This document shows positions 1 through 11,371 of a stretch of DNA of 64,000 nt, piece by piece. Source of the DNA: Bugula neritina. Lineage: Eukaryota; Bryozoa; Gymnolaemata; Cheilostomatida; Bugulidae. The translations under genes and the position numbers were made by a program. Where the stretch lies: contig CAXIUT010000032.1 of the NCBI GenBank assembly GCA_964035545.1, positions 1-64,000 of the forward strand. Reading direction: 5' to 3'. Under the pieces are notes generated by a model. The model was not told the DNA's origin and did not search any database. It saw only the letters and a program-made list of their open reading frames with translations. Numbering within the stretch: position 1 is the stretch's first letter; each line of letters begins with the position of its first letter.

Positions 1-87
1 CCCAACCCCAACCCCAACCCCAACCCCAACCCCAACCCCAACCCCAACCCCAACCCCAACCCCAACCCCAACCCCAACCCCAACCCC
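1..87. repeat. Telomere, (CCCCAA)n, left end
   Basis: About 14.5 perfect copies of CCCCAA begin at base 1 and stop abruptly at 87, where unique AT-rich sequence starts. The C-rich strand reads 5' to 3' into the sequence, as expected for a left chromosome end. GGGGTT/CCCCAA is the telomere unit of oligohymenophorean ciliates such as Tetrahymena. The first gene ends only about 70 bp inside, typical of gene-dense macronuclear chromosomes. Confidence 0.9.
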
Positions 88-156
88 TTTAAAATATATT
101 TCAATGTTTAATAAATTAATTTCTGATAATGAATATATTTTTTCTATTCTATGAAA

Positions 157-2315
157 TCATTTTATTTATTCTTTTTTCGAACTTTCATTTTTATCATAAA
201 CGAACTCCTTTAAAAATTCTTCTGAAAAAGTGTTGTATTATTCATTTATTTGCCTTATTTAATCTTCTTTTTTTTATTTTTTTTCTTCTTTCTAAATACG
301 TATCTTTTCTTAGAAATCCATCTTGGCTCTTAATTCTTGAGATTCTTCAAACCTTTTCTCAAGTCTTTTATTGAAATACCTTACACTATCCATTTATCTT
401 TCCCAGTACTCATTCATGGTTTTATCTTCATCACCTACTTTTCTCACAAGTGTAAAAGGAAGTTAAAGGATATGAAGAGTTCCTTCTTGAGATCCTACAG
501 CTAGTATATTCTGGTTGGAATGGTGGAACTTCATAGAAGATATGCCAACTGATCCAACAGAGTATTGCATTGTCCACTTATGTGATTGGTCAATGAAATC
601 CCAAATATCAATTGTTCCATTAGACTTAGCGATGAAACAAACTCCAGCTCTACTTGGGCTCCAACATCCAGCCGTATTAAAGCAACCCTTACTAATCATA
701 CTGTTGAATAAAGGTACCTATCTTAAAATATTATTACATCAAAATTATTTTTCCAAATACAGAAGTGGAAATCATAAACAGTTAAGATAATATTTTCATT
801 GGAAGGTAATAAATCTAAAGCAACTATTGGTCGAAAACATCTTTACTGATTCCAATAAGCAGTTATAGTGTCATTTTTGCTCCCAGCCTCATCAGCTGAT
901 CTAGCTGACCAGTCACAAATAAATAGTTCTCCTTGATCGGAAGTACCTGTAAAAACAGTTTTTTTTTAATTTTTGCTAAAAGCGAGAGATGATCCTCCCA
1001 TTGCTCCTCCTCCTTAAGGCCTAAATAAGTGAAATCCATATCCTGCTTTCCAATTAATATTTGAATACTAGATTAATCATTATTTACGTCAGTAATCAAT
1101 TTTTTTTGGTTGTCTAAAAATTTTTTTTCCCAAAGAAGAACTTGTCCATCAGTCGAAATGGTTGCAAATTGATTAATCTCAGCACCATTTGTTGGGATTA
1201 AAGCTGAATAAGATTTTTTCATTTCAATTTAAAGTGTTGAAGGAAACCACTTAAGACTTATAACTGGAGTTTTATGGGAAGGAACATTACGCTTTATTTG
1301 ATCAGTGACAGGCATAATATTTGAAGGATCTTGTAGTGTTGACATTAAACTAGGAGTTATTTCTCTTATCTCATTTGAATCTGATTTCTTAATTTTTTTT
1401 TTGTTGAGCTGTCCAAGCTGGATATTTTTTAAATCCCACATCATTATCTGCCCATTGATTGTCCCAGCTACGATAATAGAAGGATCTTTAGGGTTAAATT
1501 CAAATGTTGTTATTTATAGAGGAGAACTTAGAATCAACAAAGGATCTATTGCATGCATGTCTTAATAGTTCCAAAACAAAATAAAAGATTTTGAAGATTT
1601 CATTGAAAAAATAACCCTTTCATCATAAGTTAAATTTTATAGAAAAGATTCTGCTATTAAAGGAGGGTTTTTTCTTCCTTGAAGCCAAGGCTGAAATTGT
1701 ATGCTCGAAACTTTCTTTCCCTTAGATTTCAAGTAAAAAAGGTTTTTTGTTTATTTAATAGTGTTCGATAGTTCAGAAGCCTCTTTTCCTCCAGATTAAT
1801 CTGGAAGTACATCAAAATCATTCTGAAAAATATCAATAGTTTAATTTGACTGAAGAGCTGCTTCCATTTCAGGATAAACATTATCTAAAAAATGACTTAA
1901 GTCATCGTCTTTAACTTTAATATGGTGATGGTGATTTTTTTCTTAATTAATTTGAAGACATTTATTAATTTTTCTTTTGAAAAAGGTTTGAGAACCTGAC
2001 TCAGTATATGGTTCTGACCCTTGTAAACTAAAGTAAGTTATATTTTTACCCAATCTCTAAAACTTTTTTTTCTCGAAGGCCAAGCTGCTCATCTTTGAAA
2101 GCAATGAATTGTATATTTTTATCGCTATCAGTTTATGTAAACTTCACAGGTTGATCAAAATCTTTTCTTTTTTTAATGAATTCAAGCCTGAGGAGATTTC
2201 TAGTGGATTTAACCTTTTGGTTTTTGATTTCAGATTCTGTTTCTGAGGCAGTCTATGACTTGTAAGGTCCAATGACAAGATGTAATGGATCTCTGATAAC
2301 TTCAGTTTCAGTCAT
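157..2315 (-). CDS. DNAI3: Axonemal dynein intermediate chain, DNAI3/WDR63 (IC140) type
   Basis: WD40 protein of about 698 residues, read with UAR=Glu. It matches the WDR63/DNAI3 (Chlamydomonas IC140) family, an intermediate chain of inner dynein arm I1/f, which would act in the ciliary axoneme. Visible pieces are a SHKTPVISLKWFP block (KGPITDIHWLP in the family), an HLFRPEGGG segment, a CWSPSRAGVCFIAKSNGTID blade and a charged C-terminal coiled coil. Three introns are needed for frame: 2028-2049 (22 nt), 1068-1087 (20 nt) and 718-737 (20 nt), all GTA...TAG. The start is the MTETEV methionine at 2315. The stop lies about 70 bp from the telomere. Confidence 0.85.
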
Positions 2316-2577
2316 CTTGGAGATTCAAATAAAAAATAATTAAATCATAAAATATCATTGATAATAAATTCTTTAAAATCATAAATAATGTGAAAACTAA
2401 GAATAATAATAGTTGGATTCAATTGAGATAATCTTCTAAAATGAGATATTTTATTTTTTGAAATAGTAACTATAAAATAAATTGATAAAATATTTCTTTT
2501 ACAAAAAAATATCTTTATAAAATGACTTAATTCTTTAACTATCTTTGAAAAGAATTCAGGATTATTATTTTATTTTG

Positions 2578-4538
2578 ATGAAAACATAATAAATAATCAG
2601 AAAAAGCTTTAATCCTGATTAAAAGTAAGAGTATAGGAAATAGCTTTTCGATGTTAAGTAGTCAAACAGTTATAAACAAATCAAATCTATTAAATCTGAA
2701 AAAGGAGGACTTCAAAAAATATTTACCTATCACTATGCTTAAGACAAAAAATGGTATTTGGGTTCAGGCTCTTATGGAAAAGTTTTTGCATGCTTTTTTG
2801 AAGAGGTAGTAGATAGACAAGTTCATAAGTTCGCCTTGAAAGTTATCTAGATTCCTTCTAATTTTGCTTAGGTCAAAAAAATAGAGTAGACAGTTGCTAC
2901 TACTCGTGAATAAATAAAATCTCTTATAAAGTTAAGACAAAATCCCAATATAATAAAGATAGAGGATGTAATAGGGGACAGATAGCATAATAGGATTTAT
3001 CTAGTTCTATAATTTTGCAATAGCAAAGATCTCTAAAGCTATTTCTAACAAAAGCATAGGAATAATATGATTAAGACTGAAGAAGAAGTTCTTTTCTATT
3101 TTAAGCAGCTCCTCAATGCTTTTCAGGATCTTTATAAGTACTGAACATCTTGATTTAGATATAAAATTATTCATCGAGATATAAAACCTGCTAATATCTT
3201 TGTGCATAATAATGTTTTAAAAATTGGTGATTTTGGACTCAGCCAACAGCTCTTCGAAAAAAAATAAAAGTTACATGATATTACTATTATAGGAACTTTT
3301 GTGACCTCTGCTCCTCAACTCAAATTTAAAGAACAATATACCAACAAATGTGACATCTATTCTTTAGGACAAACTCTCTATTGGATGCTTTTCGGAAAAT
3401 TTGCCTTTCAGCACATAGAATCATTTAACAAAGATTTGCTTCTGAAATAAAGTCTTTCCTTCGATCAAAATACTACGATCAAGTGCTCACCTGAGCTTAT
3501 TCATCTCCTTAAATCTATGCTTGCCTATAAAGAAGATGATAGAATAAACTGGAATTAGTTGTTCAAGCATCCTCTTCTTTAAAGAATTCCTCGATTATAA
3601 GTACCACAAGTGAGATAAACTTACGGTAGAAACTTACAGGGACAGAGCATAGCATACTTACTTGATAATACCATTCCTGCTTAGTTTGGTGTTTATATAG
3701 GATAGAATGAGGCAGAGATGAATGATTTACTTCAATATGGATCAGAAAATGGGTATGCTCGATAATGTTTTATGAAAATATTTTTGGAAGGTGTTAATTT
3801 CAAGTTTAAAATTCACTTTTTAAAACTTCTTCTTAAATAAGTCTTCGAAATAAATCATAGTTAAAAAATAAAAAATAAAATAGAATTCGCAGTAATGAAG
3901 GACCTTTTGAGACTAGGCATTGACAAGTTATTTTATATTAAAATAGATATATTGTCTATCTAAATAAAGCCTTTCTAGATTAACTTAATGGCTATAACAC
4001 CTTACACATACTAGACATATCCATGCTCAACGAAATAAGCTGCTCAAAGTACTATCGCTCCTATGTATAACGCTTTAGCCTTTAAATTTAAAATTATGAT
4101 ATATCTCAAAAAAAGCCTAAACTATCAAAAGATGAACTCCATAATCTTCAGCGTAATTGTCAAAAGTATGAGATAGGAGATAAATTTCATTTAATTGTTG
4201 GAGGATTGTTGCTAAAAAAGGATGAAACATAATTTTTATAAGAAGTAAAAAGATGCATAGTTGAGTTGATGTATTTTGTTAAAGAATAAATCAGATACTA
4301 CTCTCATCAAGGAAACAATTTACCTTAGTCATAACTTAGCTGCTATCGACCATTAGTTCTCTTGATTCATCATCTTAACATATTTATTCTCCAGAAAAGC
4401 ATATTTCCTCTTCACTATGACTCAGAGATCAACTATGAAACCTAGTAGTTTAGCTAAAAAGAACTCTACATAGAAAAATCTTCTTTTTTCAAACTTGCAC
4501 GCCAAATCAGCGATATTATTACCAGATTTTAAAATTGA
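2578..4538 (+). CDS. Protein kinase with long C-terminal region
   Basis: Serine/threonine kinase-like protein of about 639 residues. The glycine loop GSGSYGKV, an FALKVI lysine segment, HRDIKPANI and DFGLS are all visible, so the catalytic residues look intact. The usual APE motif is altered (TSAPQ). Two introns restore frame: 3138-3158 (21 nt, inside LYK/YKIIHRD) and 3927-3946 (20 nt). After the kinase fold a segment reading GYNTLHILD resembles one ankyrin-type repeat. The first in-frame UGA is at 4536. The same frame stays open for 2.5 kb beyond it, so this may instead be the first part of a larger gene. Substrate unknown. Confidence 0.75.
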
Positions 4539-4592
4539 TCTAACTTTGATTAATTATCTAAAATAAAATTTTATGATTATTGTGTTTCATCT

Positions 4593-7079
4593 ATGTTCAG
4601 ACTTATTATAATAATGTTTAAGCGCCATTTTGAAAGCTAGCATGCCAACATTTCTGAAGTTAATTCTATTAAACTATTGAATAGTTACATCTCAAGTACA
4701 AATCACCAGCCTCCAAACTTTAAGTTTAAAAATCTCTACAAAGTTTTAAGAAATAAAAATAAACCACACAAGATTGGTCATCTTTCAGGTCAATAAACAT
4801 CTGTATAACAAAAAATGTTTCCCCTATTTGATAATTACTGGGGATAAATTAACTATAAAGTTGCCCAAGAAGTATAAATCATTCTTCAAGATCTTTATTA
4901 TCAAAAAAAATTGGTTTAAAATTCATAATATCTTCATTATCAAATCTTCTAAAATAAACAAATAACCTAACAAATAAATAAATAGAAGGAATAAAATGAT
5001 TTTAAACTATTTAAGTAACTTGAATTTGTTAATTTTCTAAGTTATTTGAAAATTATTAATGTTTCTGAATCAGAATAGACCAACCTCCTTCATAGTTCCT
5101 TTAGTCAGTATAAAAAATCATCTAAAACTATTTCTCTCTTTAAAGATACTAATTATAATTATCCTAATGTTCTGAGTCCTTATTCTCTTTTTTAAAAATA
5201 TTTTTTTTGGAAAAAATAACAATAAAACTACAATAACTACTAAATAAATGTAATAAAATTAAAAAATCTTATCCTCTAAAACTATTAAAATTAGTATTAT
5301 TAATGTTTCATTAGCTATTTTTAGAAATAATTTATTCTTAAAACTTAATCTACTTTTGCCTTGAATGAGTTAAATATTCTTTTTCGCTATCAAGAAGAAT
5401 AAATTATAAAGTTGTAATTAGATAGTTAGGTTAAGAACGTTGATTTTTGGAGTAAAGTTTATAATCTTTTTATAAAAAGTCCTAAATATCACAGTCTGAT
5501 TGAACTTCATCTCAAATAAAACGGTTTCTAAGAACTAAGTTTCATATTCATGAATAATTTTTAAGGCTGCAGATAGGTAGAGTCGAAAGATCTGAGTCTT
5601 TTTGAATCAAATATAAATTATCGTTCAATTATATTGATACTTAGAGGACACTATCTCAAAGAACAAGATTTTAATTTATTACCGATTGAATAAAAATTAG
5701 GAATAACTCTAAAAGAAATATATTTGAAAAGATGTATAAATTAAAATTACGATCTTTAAAAAAATTATCTTAAAGAATATGGAAACAGTATTTTATAAAA
5801 ATTATAAATATCTCTCGAAAAAGGAAAGATTGAATAATCTAAAAATAATATCAAAAGACTACTAGTTTTAGGCCAATATGTAAATGTAATTAAAATACTA
5901 GAAGGACATTTGAAGTTAGATTGTGTTCTAAGTTTACTTATTATGTCAAATCTACTATTAATTAGCATTTAATAATCAAAACTCCTTCTCTACTAGCCTG
6001 AATAAGTAGGATCATATTTTAAATATACTCTCAAAACAATAATATCATCAACTTTTAATTCTTATAATTAACTTAACCATCTAATACAAGTGTTTGCTCC
6101 TGTCCTTAAATAGCATATTAAAAATTCTAAATAATTTTTATTAGACATTCTTTCATAAAATTAGTCTTTCTTAAAGTTTTTAGTCTAAAATCAATACTTT
6201 TTAGGTTATTATCAAGCTTTCTAACTAAATTCTTAAGATTTTATAATATTTCTTTAGTTGATTTTGATAAAACATTGTAACTATTATTGGGTTATATCTT
6301 TGATCCTAAGTGTTTGCCTATCTTTATAGAAATATATCAAAATTATAAATTAGAACAAAGATTCTATTGAACAATTTCATTCAAGCCATTCTTCAAAATC
6401 ATTCTTGTTTTAAAAATCAAGTTTTATTGATGAAGAATAACGATAGTCTTTTTCTTTTAAAGATAAATAAAATATACTTTTAAAGGGTACAGTATTATTG
6501 ATAAAGAGATATCTTTTTTTATGGAATCAAAGAACTACTGAAATAAGATATAAGTAGATTAATAAAGCGAGTAAATTCTTTTTAAAAATAAAATAGAAAT
6601 ATCTTTATTACTTTTTACAAGTTGAAATAGGTTGTAATGAAATATAATGGAAAAGATTTATTCCTCAGTTTTTAAGTTATTTAAAAACTCTTAGTATAGT
6701 TTAAACTATAATTGAATTAAAAAATAATATAAAAGAGGGTAATTTTGAAAATATTGTCAACAAATTAAATTACTATATTGAAGAAATAGGTCCAAATATT
6801 AACAACATAATCAACTATAAAGACGATCTTTCTTCATAAAACATTAATGTACCTATTATAATTAGAAAATTAATTAAAATCATTTTGCAATCAATCAATT
6901 TAATAATCTAAAAGAGATAAAAAATTATAATCAGAAATAAAAACCTTTTTATAAGTATTTGCAGACAACTTAAGTAACTATTGAACAATTCCTTGAAAAC
7001 AAATAATAAAAACAACACCCAATAAAACATCTTCCACTCACAAATTGAAATAATAAGCAGAGAAATAGTTAACCTATGA
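4593..7079 (+). CDS. Large helical protein of unknown function
   Basis: Uninterrupted frame of about 828 residues, rich in Leu, Ile, Asn, Lys and Glu, starting at the first ATG after the UGA of the upstream kinase and in the same frame. No catalytic motif is recognised. Runs such as RLLVLGQYVNVIKILEGH suggest a stacked-helix fold. The 54-bp gap to the kinase is within the range of other same-strand neighbours here (17 and 41 bp), which favours a separate gene. However, the codons between UGA 4536 and ATG 4593 also read as plausible protein, so one gene with UGA readthrough cannot be excluded. Confidence 0.6.
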
Positions 7080-7163
7080 TATCTTACCTTTATATTAATA
7101 TTTAGTAATATTGAGTAAAATATTATAATTAATATCCAAATAAATAAATAAATAATATTATCA
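7080..7163. other. AT-rich intergenic stretch before an internal telomeric array
   Basis: 84 bp downstream of the stop at 7079. Nothing is seen apart from TAAA runs. It leads directly into the CCCCAA array. Confidence 0.5.
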
Positions 7164-7241
7164 CCCAACCCCAACCCCAACCCCAACCCCAACCCCAACC
7201 CCAACCCCAACCCCAACCCCAACCCCAACCCCCAACCCCAA
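7164..7241. repeat. Interstitial telomeric array (CCCCAA)n
   Basis: About 13 copies of CCCCAA inside the contig, with one C5 variant near 7230. The left flank is ATTATCA. On the right it passes directly into an AAAT microsatellite, sharing the AA. Confidence 0.9.
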
Positions 7242-7336
<95 letters not shown>

Positions 7337-7339
7337 ATA
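7240..7339. repeat. (AAAT)n microsatellite
   Basis: About 25 perfect copies of the tetranucleotide, fused without a spacer to the telomeric array on its left and ending 20 bp before the start codon at 7360. Confidence 0.95.
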
Positions 7340-7359
7340 GTAACAGAATAGATATAATA

Positions 7360-7836
7360 ATGAGTACTAAAAAGGATTCTCCCTTTCTAAACAAAATATA
7401 ATCACCTGTTGAACTTATGCAACATTTGATAGAAGGCACCAAGAACAAATAGAACTTAGTATCTGTCTAAGAAAAATAGTTATGGGGATAGCTACTCACA
7501 AATAAATATAAAATATAAACTTACAAAACATAATTAATTAAATTAGTCCAAAACAATATCTCTTCGAAAGAACATCTTAAGTTTTTACTTTTTTTGATTG
7601 AACAAATTCAAAAATCAAAAGTATAAGTCCACTACTAAAAAGAATAACTCTCAATCGAGTTTAACTCTTCTCTTATAAGAAAAAAATAAGCAGAAATTAG
7701 TCTTCTAGAATAAGAGAACCCAACCCCAACCCCAACCCCAACCCCAACCCCAACCCCAACCCCAACCCCAACCCCAACCCCAACCCCAACCCCAACCCCA
7801 ACCCCAACCCCAACCCCAACCCCAACCCCTCAATGA
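7360..7836 (+). CDS. Coiled-coil protein with telomere-repeat-encoded Pro-Thr tail
   Basis: Frame of 158 residues. The first 120 form an unrecognised Lys/Glu-rich helical segment (starts MSTKKDSPFLNKIESPVEL). The interstitial CCCCAA array at 7717-7829 then reads in frame as 18 Pro-Thr pairs, then Pro-Gln and UGA at 7834. The stop lies 10 bp from the stop of the convergent gene, a normal spacing here, so the annotated end looks genuine. Either the gene tolerates the tract as a tail, or an original 3' end was lost when telomeric sequence arrived. Function unknown. Confidence 0.55.
7717..7829. repeat. Interstitial telomeric array (CCCCAA)n within a reading frame
   Basis: About 19 copies of CCCCAA. 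The left junction is AGAGAA/CCCAACCCC, the same as the junction of the array at 54240 read on the other strand. The right junction is CCCC/TCAATGATCTTAT, which matches the core of the 22-bp satellite at 12812-13640. Confidence 0.9.
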
Positions 7837-7846
7837 TCTTATTCCA

Positions 7847-8542
7847 TCAACCCAATACTCCATAAATAGATGAAAATATTAATATACTTCTTTATATCTA
7901 AAAACCAAATCTTTTACTCCTCTCTTCTCTTGTAAATAAGTCTCTTCTCTCGATCCAATCAGTTATTGAATCTTCTTCCTCACCTCCATAGCTTCTAAAC
8001 ACCAACTTCATCTTTTGTACTCCAACTTCTACTCTTTTGTCTTCTTTATCATATTTTTTTATTGTCTTTTTGGACTTTTCTATTTCCTTATGAAAACTTT
8101 TATCTTCTTCTTTTTAAATATTCTATTCTTTGGATTATTGAGAAATTATCTTAATCTATTTATCTTTTTTAGTTGACTTATTGTGATTGGAAGGAAAAGA
8201 AGGCCTAGTATTGAAGGGATTAAAAAGCATTCCAAATTTTTATTCTAGTCGATCATTCACGCTTGATTATAAAGCAGCCATATCTTAAGGTGACAATTAT
8301 CCAACTATATTATTATTTCCTTTTATTATATTATTTTATCCTTTTACTCTATTTTAATGTCCAATAATATTAATTTTTTTACCATCAATCTCATTAAAGT
8401 TGCCTTCAATTGTATTTTATTTTCCTTTCCAAACATTTCCAACTCCTTAAACATAGTTGTTCTTTTGATCTGTGACTCCTTGAGATGATGAAGTCACTTG
8501 AATAATGATTAGGCAGACAGGCAACACAATAGAAACTATCAT
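7847..8542 (-). CDS. Secreted protein with eight-fold xxNx(I/V)xG heptad repeat
   Basis: Protein of 231 residues. The N-terminus MIVSIVLPVCLIIIQVTSSS looks like a signal peptide. Residues about 28-82 form eight consecutive seven-residue units ending in Gly (KENTIEG, NFNEIDG, KKINIIG, HENRVKG, ENNIIKG and others), most with a middle Asn and a following Ile/Val. Such periodicity suggests a narrow beta-solenoid. The rest is charged, with a Lys/Glu-rich helix near 130-170. No family is recognised. It follows the coiled-coil gene by 41 bp on the same strand. Confidence 0.7.
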
Positions 8543-8583
8543 AACTTAAATATAGAATATAGAAATTATAAAATAAAATCATT

Positions 8584-9762
8584 TCATAACATTTTCTTTT
8601 ACTTGATCTCTTCTTTTAGAAGAAATATAGGCAAAAAATGTTTCAAATGAGAATCTTTTTTCAAAAGTTAAATTATTTAATATCTCGTTTCTTCGCCCAC
8701 CTTTTCAGCTATTCTATTAGCTAAACTCACAAAAAAATCTCTTTGCTTGTTCAACTATTTCACTCTTTATTCTTCTACAAAATCTAATTCTTTACAATAC
8801 TCTTGAACTCTTTAAAGAGACTCAATCATCTCTTTGATTGTTTCAGGTTTAAAAAGTTGATATTCTTAGCAATTTTTCTTTACTGGTACACAGTTAGAAA
8901 TGCTAAAAACTATATTTTTAAATGTTTCCCAGTCATTAATCGATATCTATTATCCTTCTAGGTCTAAATCCTTTGATTTTGACTCAGTGAAATTCTTTAT
9001 TTATGCTTTATCTGTTTTCAATATTTTTATTTACCTTTAAAGCTTTGAGATATATTCCTACAAACATTTATTTTTCTTTTGTTCTGATTCAAGATCACCA
9101 TCTTTACTTGAATTATAAAGACTGATATCTGTTTTAATAGTTTCTTTTTTTTCTTCAATAAATTGATTTTTGTATCTTTTCTGCAGTTCTTTGATTTGAA
9201 GTCTGAATTGAAAATTTTACTACTCTGATAATAGCAACCCTTCCTTTGCAAAAGTTGATATTTAAGTTTAAAATTTTAGTTTATCCTCCAGAGTAGAAAT
9301 CTTTTTTTGCATTTTTCTTAGCTATTTAGACCATGAAACCTTTTTCTCACTTCCTATCTTAAATGAAGAACCTTCATTCTCATAAAAAACATCTTTTTTA
9401 TCCTAAAATAACTTTTTAATCTCATTACTTTTTGAATATTTATTTGGTGAAACTGCTATAATGGTACTTTCTGGATCAAAACTATTTCCATTAAAACTTA
9501 TTTCAGAACAATCATCATTATTCTATCCCATCGAAAAAGATACACTACCCATCGAAGGACTAGATTCATTTTGACAAGTTCTTTCAGTAATGATCTAACT
9601 AAAGAGATCAGTTTGAACTTCTGTCGTATGAGTTACTATTAATGAATGACGCTTTCCACTTTGAAGAAGAAAGCTTCTCACTCTTTAAGATATTTATAAC
9701 TATAAACTTTTAACTCTTTTCTAGAGAATTTTTATCTTTAAATCTTTACTTTATTCCTCCAT
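8584..9762 (-). CDS. Coiled-coil protein, unknown function
   Basis: Frame of about 392 residues beginning MEEESKDLKIKILEKRV. It has an acidic Ser-rich stretch around residues 70-110 and long Lys/Glu/Gln heptad-like regions after that, so a coiled coil is likely. No domain is recognised. It starts 17 bp after the stop of the PDK1-like gene. The 3' end has two options: no intron with stop at 8584 (used here), or a 17-nt intron giving another tail ending at 8579. Confidence 0.65.
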
Positions 9763-9779
9763 AAGATAAATATTATAAA

Positions 9780-11078
9780 TCACTCAAGAGAATATCCTTT
9801 CCGTATCAAGTTATTAATCTATTCAACTATTTGGGCTGACGATTCATTCTTTTGCAGTCGAAATTGGTAACGTTTATCTGTAGTTACCACTTCAAACTCA
9901 TTTTCTTTTACTATTGCTGCATAATCATTTAAATTCAACTCAAATTCATTCTTCACTTTTCGAGTTGGAACATAGCGGTAAGCCATCACAAGCCGATCTT
10001 CACCCTTTGAAATAGTAAGACATCTTGGTTTATAGTTGCCAAAAAACATCTTCTTCTCAAGAACCTTCTCAAATAAAAAAGTTCCTGGCTTCTCTTCCCT
10101 CATATCTTGATTCTCTACTATCAGCTATTCCTTTGATATCGGTGAAGTATCAATAAAAATATTATTAAAATTGATTTGCTAGAAGAATTTTATTTTCTTG
10201 AGTTCTGAAGCGGTTGGTCTTTTTTCTGGTTCTTTACAAAGAGTGAGTCTAAAAAGTTCCTATAAATCTGGTTAAATTTATTTGTGAACAGATAAATCAC
10301 TAATTTTAACTTTTTTAAAGATTTCAATAGTATCCTTTCCTTCAAAAGGCAACTTATTAAAATAAAATTTATAGGCAAGTATCCCAAAGGCCCAAATATC
10401 ACTTTTAGGAGAATATTTAAGTTCAATGCTTTCAGGACTCATATAATTGGTAGTTCCAACGAAAGAAGTTCTCTTAAGAGAAGCATCTAGCGATGACTAG
10501 CTTTTTTATCTTATTCTATTGATTTATTATAGCTATTCTTGGTTGATAATAAGTTGTCCTTCTGGAGATATTTTGGCAGTTCCAAAATCAATAAGTCTTA
10601 TTTTAAGGTCACTGCCAATGACAATATTCTAAGGTTTCAAGTCTCGGTGTATGATCAAATGAGAATGGAGGTATTAAATGGTTTAAAGTATTTGTGCTAA
10701 GTAATAGACCATAATTTTTCTTTTTTTAAGTGCGAGATCTAGTTTTCGATTAACAGTTTTAATGAGGCTAAAAAGGTCTCCGAAGGGGCAAAGTTCAAGG
10801 ATAATTCCAGTATAGTACTAAGTTTTAACAACTTCATGAAGGCTTATAATTCCTGGATGTTTTAGTTTGCTTAAAATCAATATTTAAAGTAAAACTTAGT
10901 GAGCTTTACCCATCTTTTGTATTTTTTGTATTTCCATTGCTTTTATGGCAAATACTTGCTTTGTGTTTCGATCACGAATTTTAAATATCTAACCATACGA
11001 TCCTTCATTTATCTTACCATCAGCCTCATACTTTTTACTTTCAAGAATTTTGTTTATCAAATTCATCTCATCCTCCAT
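9780..11078 (-). CDS. PDK1-like AGC kinase with C-terminal PH-like domain
   Basis: Intron-less gene of 432 residues. The kinase domain (about 15-305) has a glycine loop NEGSYGQIF, FAIKAM, HRDLKPEN (the Glu is UAG), DFGTAKIS, and an APE-like MSPES after a GTTNYM T-loop. The C-terminal 110 residues read FEKVLEKKMFFGNYKPRCLT and later RYQFRLQKNESSAQIVEQI, matching the PH domain of 3-phosphoinositide-dependent kinase 1. By homology it would phosphorylate activation loops of other AGC kinases. The start is the MEDEMN methionine at 11078; a second Met is four codons in. Confidence 0.8.
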
Positions 11079-11095
11079 CCACCACTAACCTCCTC

Positions 11096-11245
11096 TTTTA
11101 ATTATAACTATTAACCTCTCATTCGAATTATAACTATTAACCTCTCATTCGAATTATAACTATTAACCTCTCGTTCGAATTATAACTATTAACCTCTCGT
11201 TCGAATTATAACTACTAACTTCCTCTTTTAATTATAACTATGAAT
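11096..11245. repeat. 26-bp minisatellite, about 5 copies
   Basis: Unit GAATTATAACTATTAACCTC plus TCATTC, with single-base variants (CATTC/CGTTC). It starts just upstream of the PDK1-like start codon, so it may overlap that gene's promoter or 5' UTR. Confidence 0.9.
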
Positions 11246-11371
11246 CTATTTTGTAAAAGTACAAGCAAATATGGTTGATTTATGGTTTAAAGAATATTTT
11301 TTGAATTAGTAACTGGAAAATATAATTAATTTTAGTAATAATAATCTACTTTAGTATAATAGGGAAGATAT

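Noticed and set aside
129-374. Plus-strand ORF next to the telomere
   Set aside because: It lies opposite the coding C-terminus of the DNAI3 gene and has only Phe/Leu/Lys low complexity.
515-790. Plus-strand ORF opposite WD40 codons
   Set aside because: It is the antisense shadow of the DNAI3 coding sequence.
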